Assembly (NCBI RefSeq): GCF_001649575.2
Contig: NC_051431.1
Coordinates: forward strand, 5,279,551 to 5,343,550
From: Kryptolebias marmoratus
Taxonomy: Eukaryota > Chordata > Actinopteri > Cyprinodontiformes > Rivulidae
DNA length: 64,000 bases
Direction of reading: 5' to 3'
Shown here: positions 62,480 through 64,000 of the stretch, in pieces
How the letters are laid out: the number at the start of each line of letters is the position of its first letter
How positions within the stretch are numbered: the stretch's first letter is position 1
The notes under the pieces: model-generated
Told to the model about the DNA's origin: nothing
Databases searched by the model: none
What the model saw: the letters and a program-made list of their open reading frames with translations, nothing else
Position numbers and translations under genes: made by a program

Positions 62480-62580
62480 TTAAATAAAATATGGGTTTAT
62501 GAGATTTGCAAACCACTGAATTCTGCTTTTAATTAAATTTTTCACAACATCCCAACTTTTTTCATATTGATGTTGTAACT
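62480..62580 (+). mobile_element. Tc1/mariner end remnant
   Basis: 'gggtttatgagatttgcaaaccactgaattctgc', then 'cacaacatcccaacttttttc' and a decayed 'attgatgttgta', parallels the right end of the 18.4-19.7 kb element. No matching left end is seen. Confidence 0.65.
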
Positions 62581-63261
62581 ATTCTCAGTTTAAACTAATT
62601 TCACCAGATGATTCTAGATTACATTGATACTCTACATAAACTATAAGAAAAAAACAACTAAAAATATTGTCCTCGGTGTAATTCCTGGATAATTTAACTT
62701 ATTTTCTTCTTGTTTTATCCCCACATGCTATCAGTGGCTGGGACAAAAAGCAAAGCGAAAGGTGAGTTATTGCTTCCATTTTCCTGGTACATGATTTATG
62801 TCGCACACAGTTTCCAATAAACAATGTTTGTATCAACCTTTTATTTCCCCCAAGAGCCAAGCAAGCATTAACATATGTTGCTTCGAAATGAAGCTTCCTC
62901 TGCATTTTTTCAGCATTGTTTCTCCAGGAGATGTTTGTTGAACCTATTTGCTTTTTCCCAGATACGGCCAGCTTCACATATGTATAGATTCACACTGGGG
63001 AGCTGCCTGCATCAGCCAGTCATTCCTCTCTGCATCAGTCGTATACTGTGAAGCTCCACTGGAGCAGCTGAGGGTTGTTCCTGATTCAAGGACACCTCAG
63101 TGGTAGATAAGTGAGGAGAAAATTTCTCTCACTTGCTCTTCTTACTCAGATGTTCCAAAACATACTGTTCATTTGGTCTGAAGGCCATCTGGTCACAGAT
63201 TGCTTTGAAAACTTTGGTATTTAGCTTTCTTATTATAATGTTTAACACATTCTCCTAATCT
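62581..63261. other. Unique non-coding DNA
   Basis: About 62980-63130 is balanced and repeat-free (GGGGAGCTGCCTGCATCAGC and following). The 92-codon minus-strand frame at 62699-62977 has no recognised domain. Confidence 0.35.
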
Positions 63262-63715
63262 AATTAAGGGCTTGGCATTCCTTGAAAGAATGCATATTTT
63301 TTGCTGCCTTTTAGGCCTAAGTTATGAACTAAAACCATCCTATGATGAGAAACAAAGTTAAATCAGTCTTAGTCAAACTTTGTAAAACTAGCAGGTCTCA
63401 TGCATATTTTGAGATCTGTTAGACCTCATAGTATGTGTTAAGGATGACTCTCAACTACTACTACACCAAATCTTAACTAAATATCTGTAAATTTGACCGA
63501 GTTATACACATTTTTGTGTTTTCTAAACTCAGTTGGCTGTGGTGGCCATTTTGAATTGTGTTGACTTCAAAGGTTTATCACTTGTAGATGTCCACCCAGT
63601 GATTGATTTCTGAAAGTTTCATTAAAATCTGTCAAGTGGGTCATGAGAAATTTTGCTACCACAACAGAAAAATGAACATAGACACACATAAACAAAAACA
63701 TGATCGCCCTTTCAC
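63262..63715 (-). repeat. Family R repeat, one unit, both ends present
   Basis: The tail has GCATTCCTTGAAAGAATGC (one palindrome mismatch). The unit has 'ctctcaactactactacacc' and the box GGTGGCCATTTTGAATTG near 63540. The head ends 'tgatcgccctttcaccttcaaaggc', which helps define the family's 5' limit. Confidence 0.85.
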
Positions 63716-64000
63716 CTTCAAAGGCATGTGATACTAATGTAGATATTTGCGTAACTCTAATTGATTCTGATCTGTTGCTTAATAAATTGTTGTTCTCGTA
63801 ATACCTTTATGCTTTCACTATTATTGCCTCCTTTTTCATTAATATTAATTATTGACGATAACTATTGTTGTATATTTTCTGGCTTGTTAGTTAGGAATAA
63901 GCAGTCCAATCCAATTTAAGTTTAAGCTGTCATCCTCATGTTGTACTGTGAAATTGTATATTTGTTATTTTTAACTAAGATGATTCAGTCATACATTATT
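63716..64000. other. AT-rich non-coding DNA
   Basis: Unique sequence to the window edge with no supported feature. Confidence 0.4.

Noticed and set aside
1049..63715. Family R as a confirmed Helitron
   Set aside because: The hairpin tail and CTAG are suggestive, but conserved bases continue beyond CTAG and no TC start or Rep/helicase sequence is seen.
1049..63715. Family R as a CRISPR-like array or satellite
   Set aside because: Copies are dispersed on both strands with unrelated flanks, and units are tandem only inside individual copies. The DNA is eukaryotic.

Overview
The window looks like vertebrate nuclear DNA from a ray-finned (teleost) fish. It is AT-rich, rich in microsatellites, and carries decayed copies of typical fish transposons: an L2-like LINE, a Tc1/mariner element, a tRNA-derived SINE, a piggyBac-type MITE, and dispersed repeats with (GGAT)n tails. 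A percomorph, perhaps a killifish relative, is a guess from the repeat style only. I found no convincing protein-coding exon of a host gene, no tRNA or rRNA gene and no prokaryotic feature. The open frames are short, start arbitrarily, and mostly lie in repeats or low-complexity DNA. The window is best read as an intergenic desert or part of a very large intron.

The dominant structure is one dispersed repeat family, here called family R. It has at least 17 copies, 9 on + and 8 on -, covering about 8.7 kb. A full copy has a 5' head (a GATAATGTTTTTG-like start and often a GT-rich stretch), one to three internal units of about 240-300 bp, and a tail. The tail carries a near-perfect 19-nt palindrome followed by a conserved TAGGCCTTTAAT-like end. 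Each internal unit carries a CAAGATGGC(T/C)GCCAC-like box that resembles the YY1 zinc-finger binding motif. I see no coding capacity and cannot assign the family to a class.

Layout: 0-6 kb is unique DNA with three minus-strand R copies. 6-9.5 kb has a plus-strand R copy and an L2-like reverse transcriptase pseudogene. 9.5-18.4 kb is mostly unique, with short R tails near 14.7 and 15.5 kb, an old LINE-like fragment and a 2 x 35 bp duplication. 18.4-19.7 kb is a Tc1/mariner copy whose transposase has lost part of its catalytic core. 21.7-31.1 kb is an R-rich zone (7 copies) that also has a repeat with a nested 453-bp insertion. 31-46.9 kb is mainly unique DNA with stretches that look like conserved non-coding elements, plus a SINE near 37 kb. 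46.9-64 kb has five more R copies, a LINE 3' end (55.1-55.7 kb), a piggyBac-like MITE (57.9-58.3 kb), two Tc1/mariner end remnants and a (GGAT)n-tailed repeat.

No genes act together here. The functional candidates are regulatory: unique, higher-complexity blocks that could be conserved enhancers, and the repeated YY1-like boxes. Both are hypotheses that need alignment or binding data.
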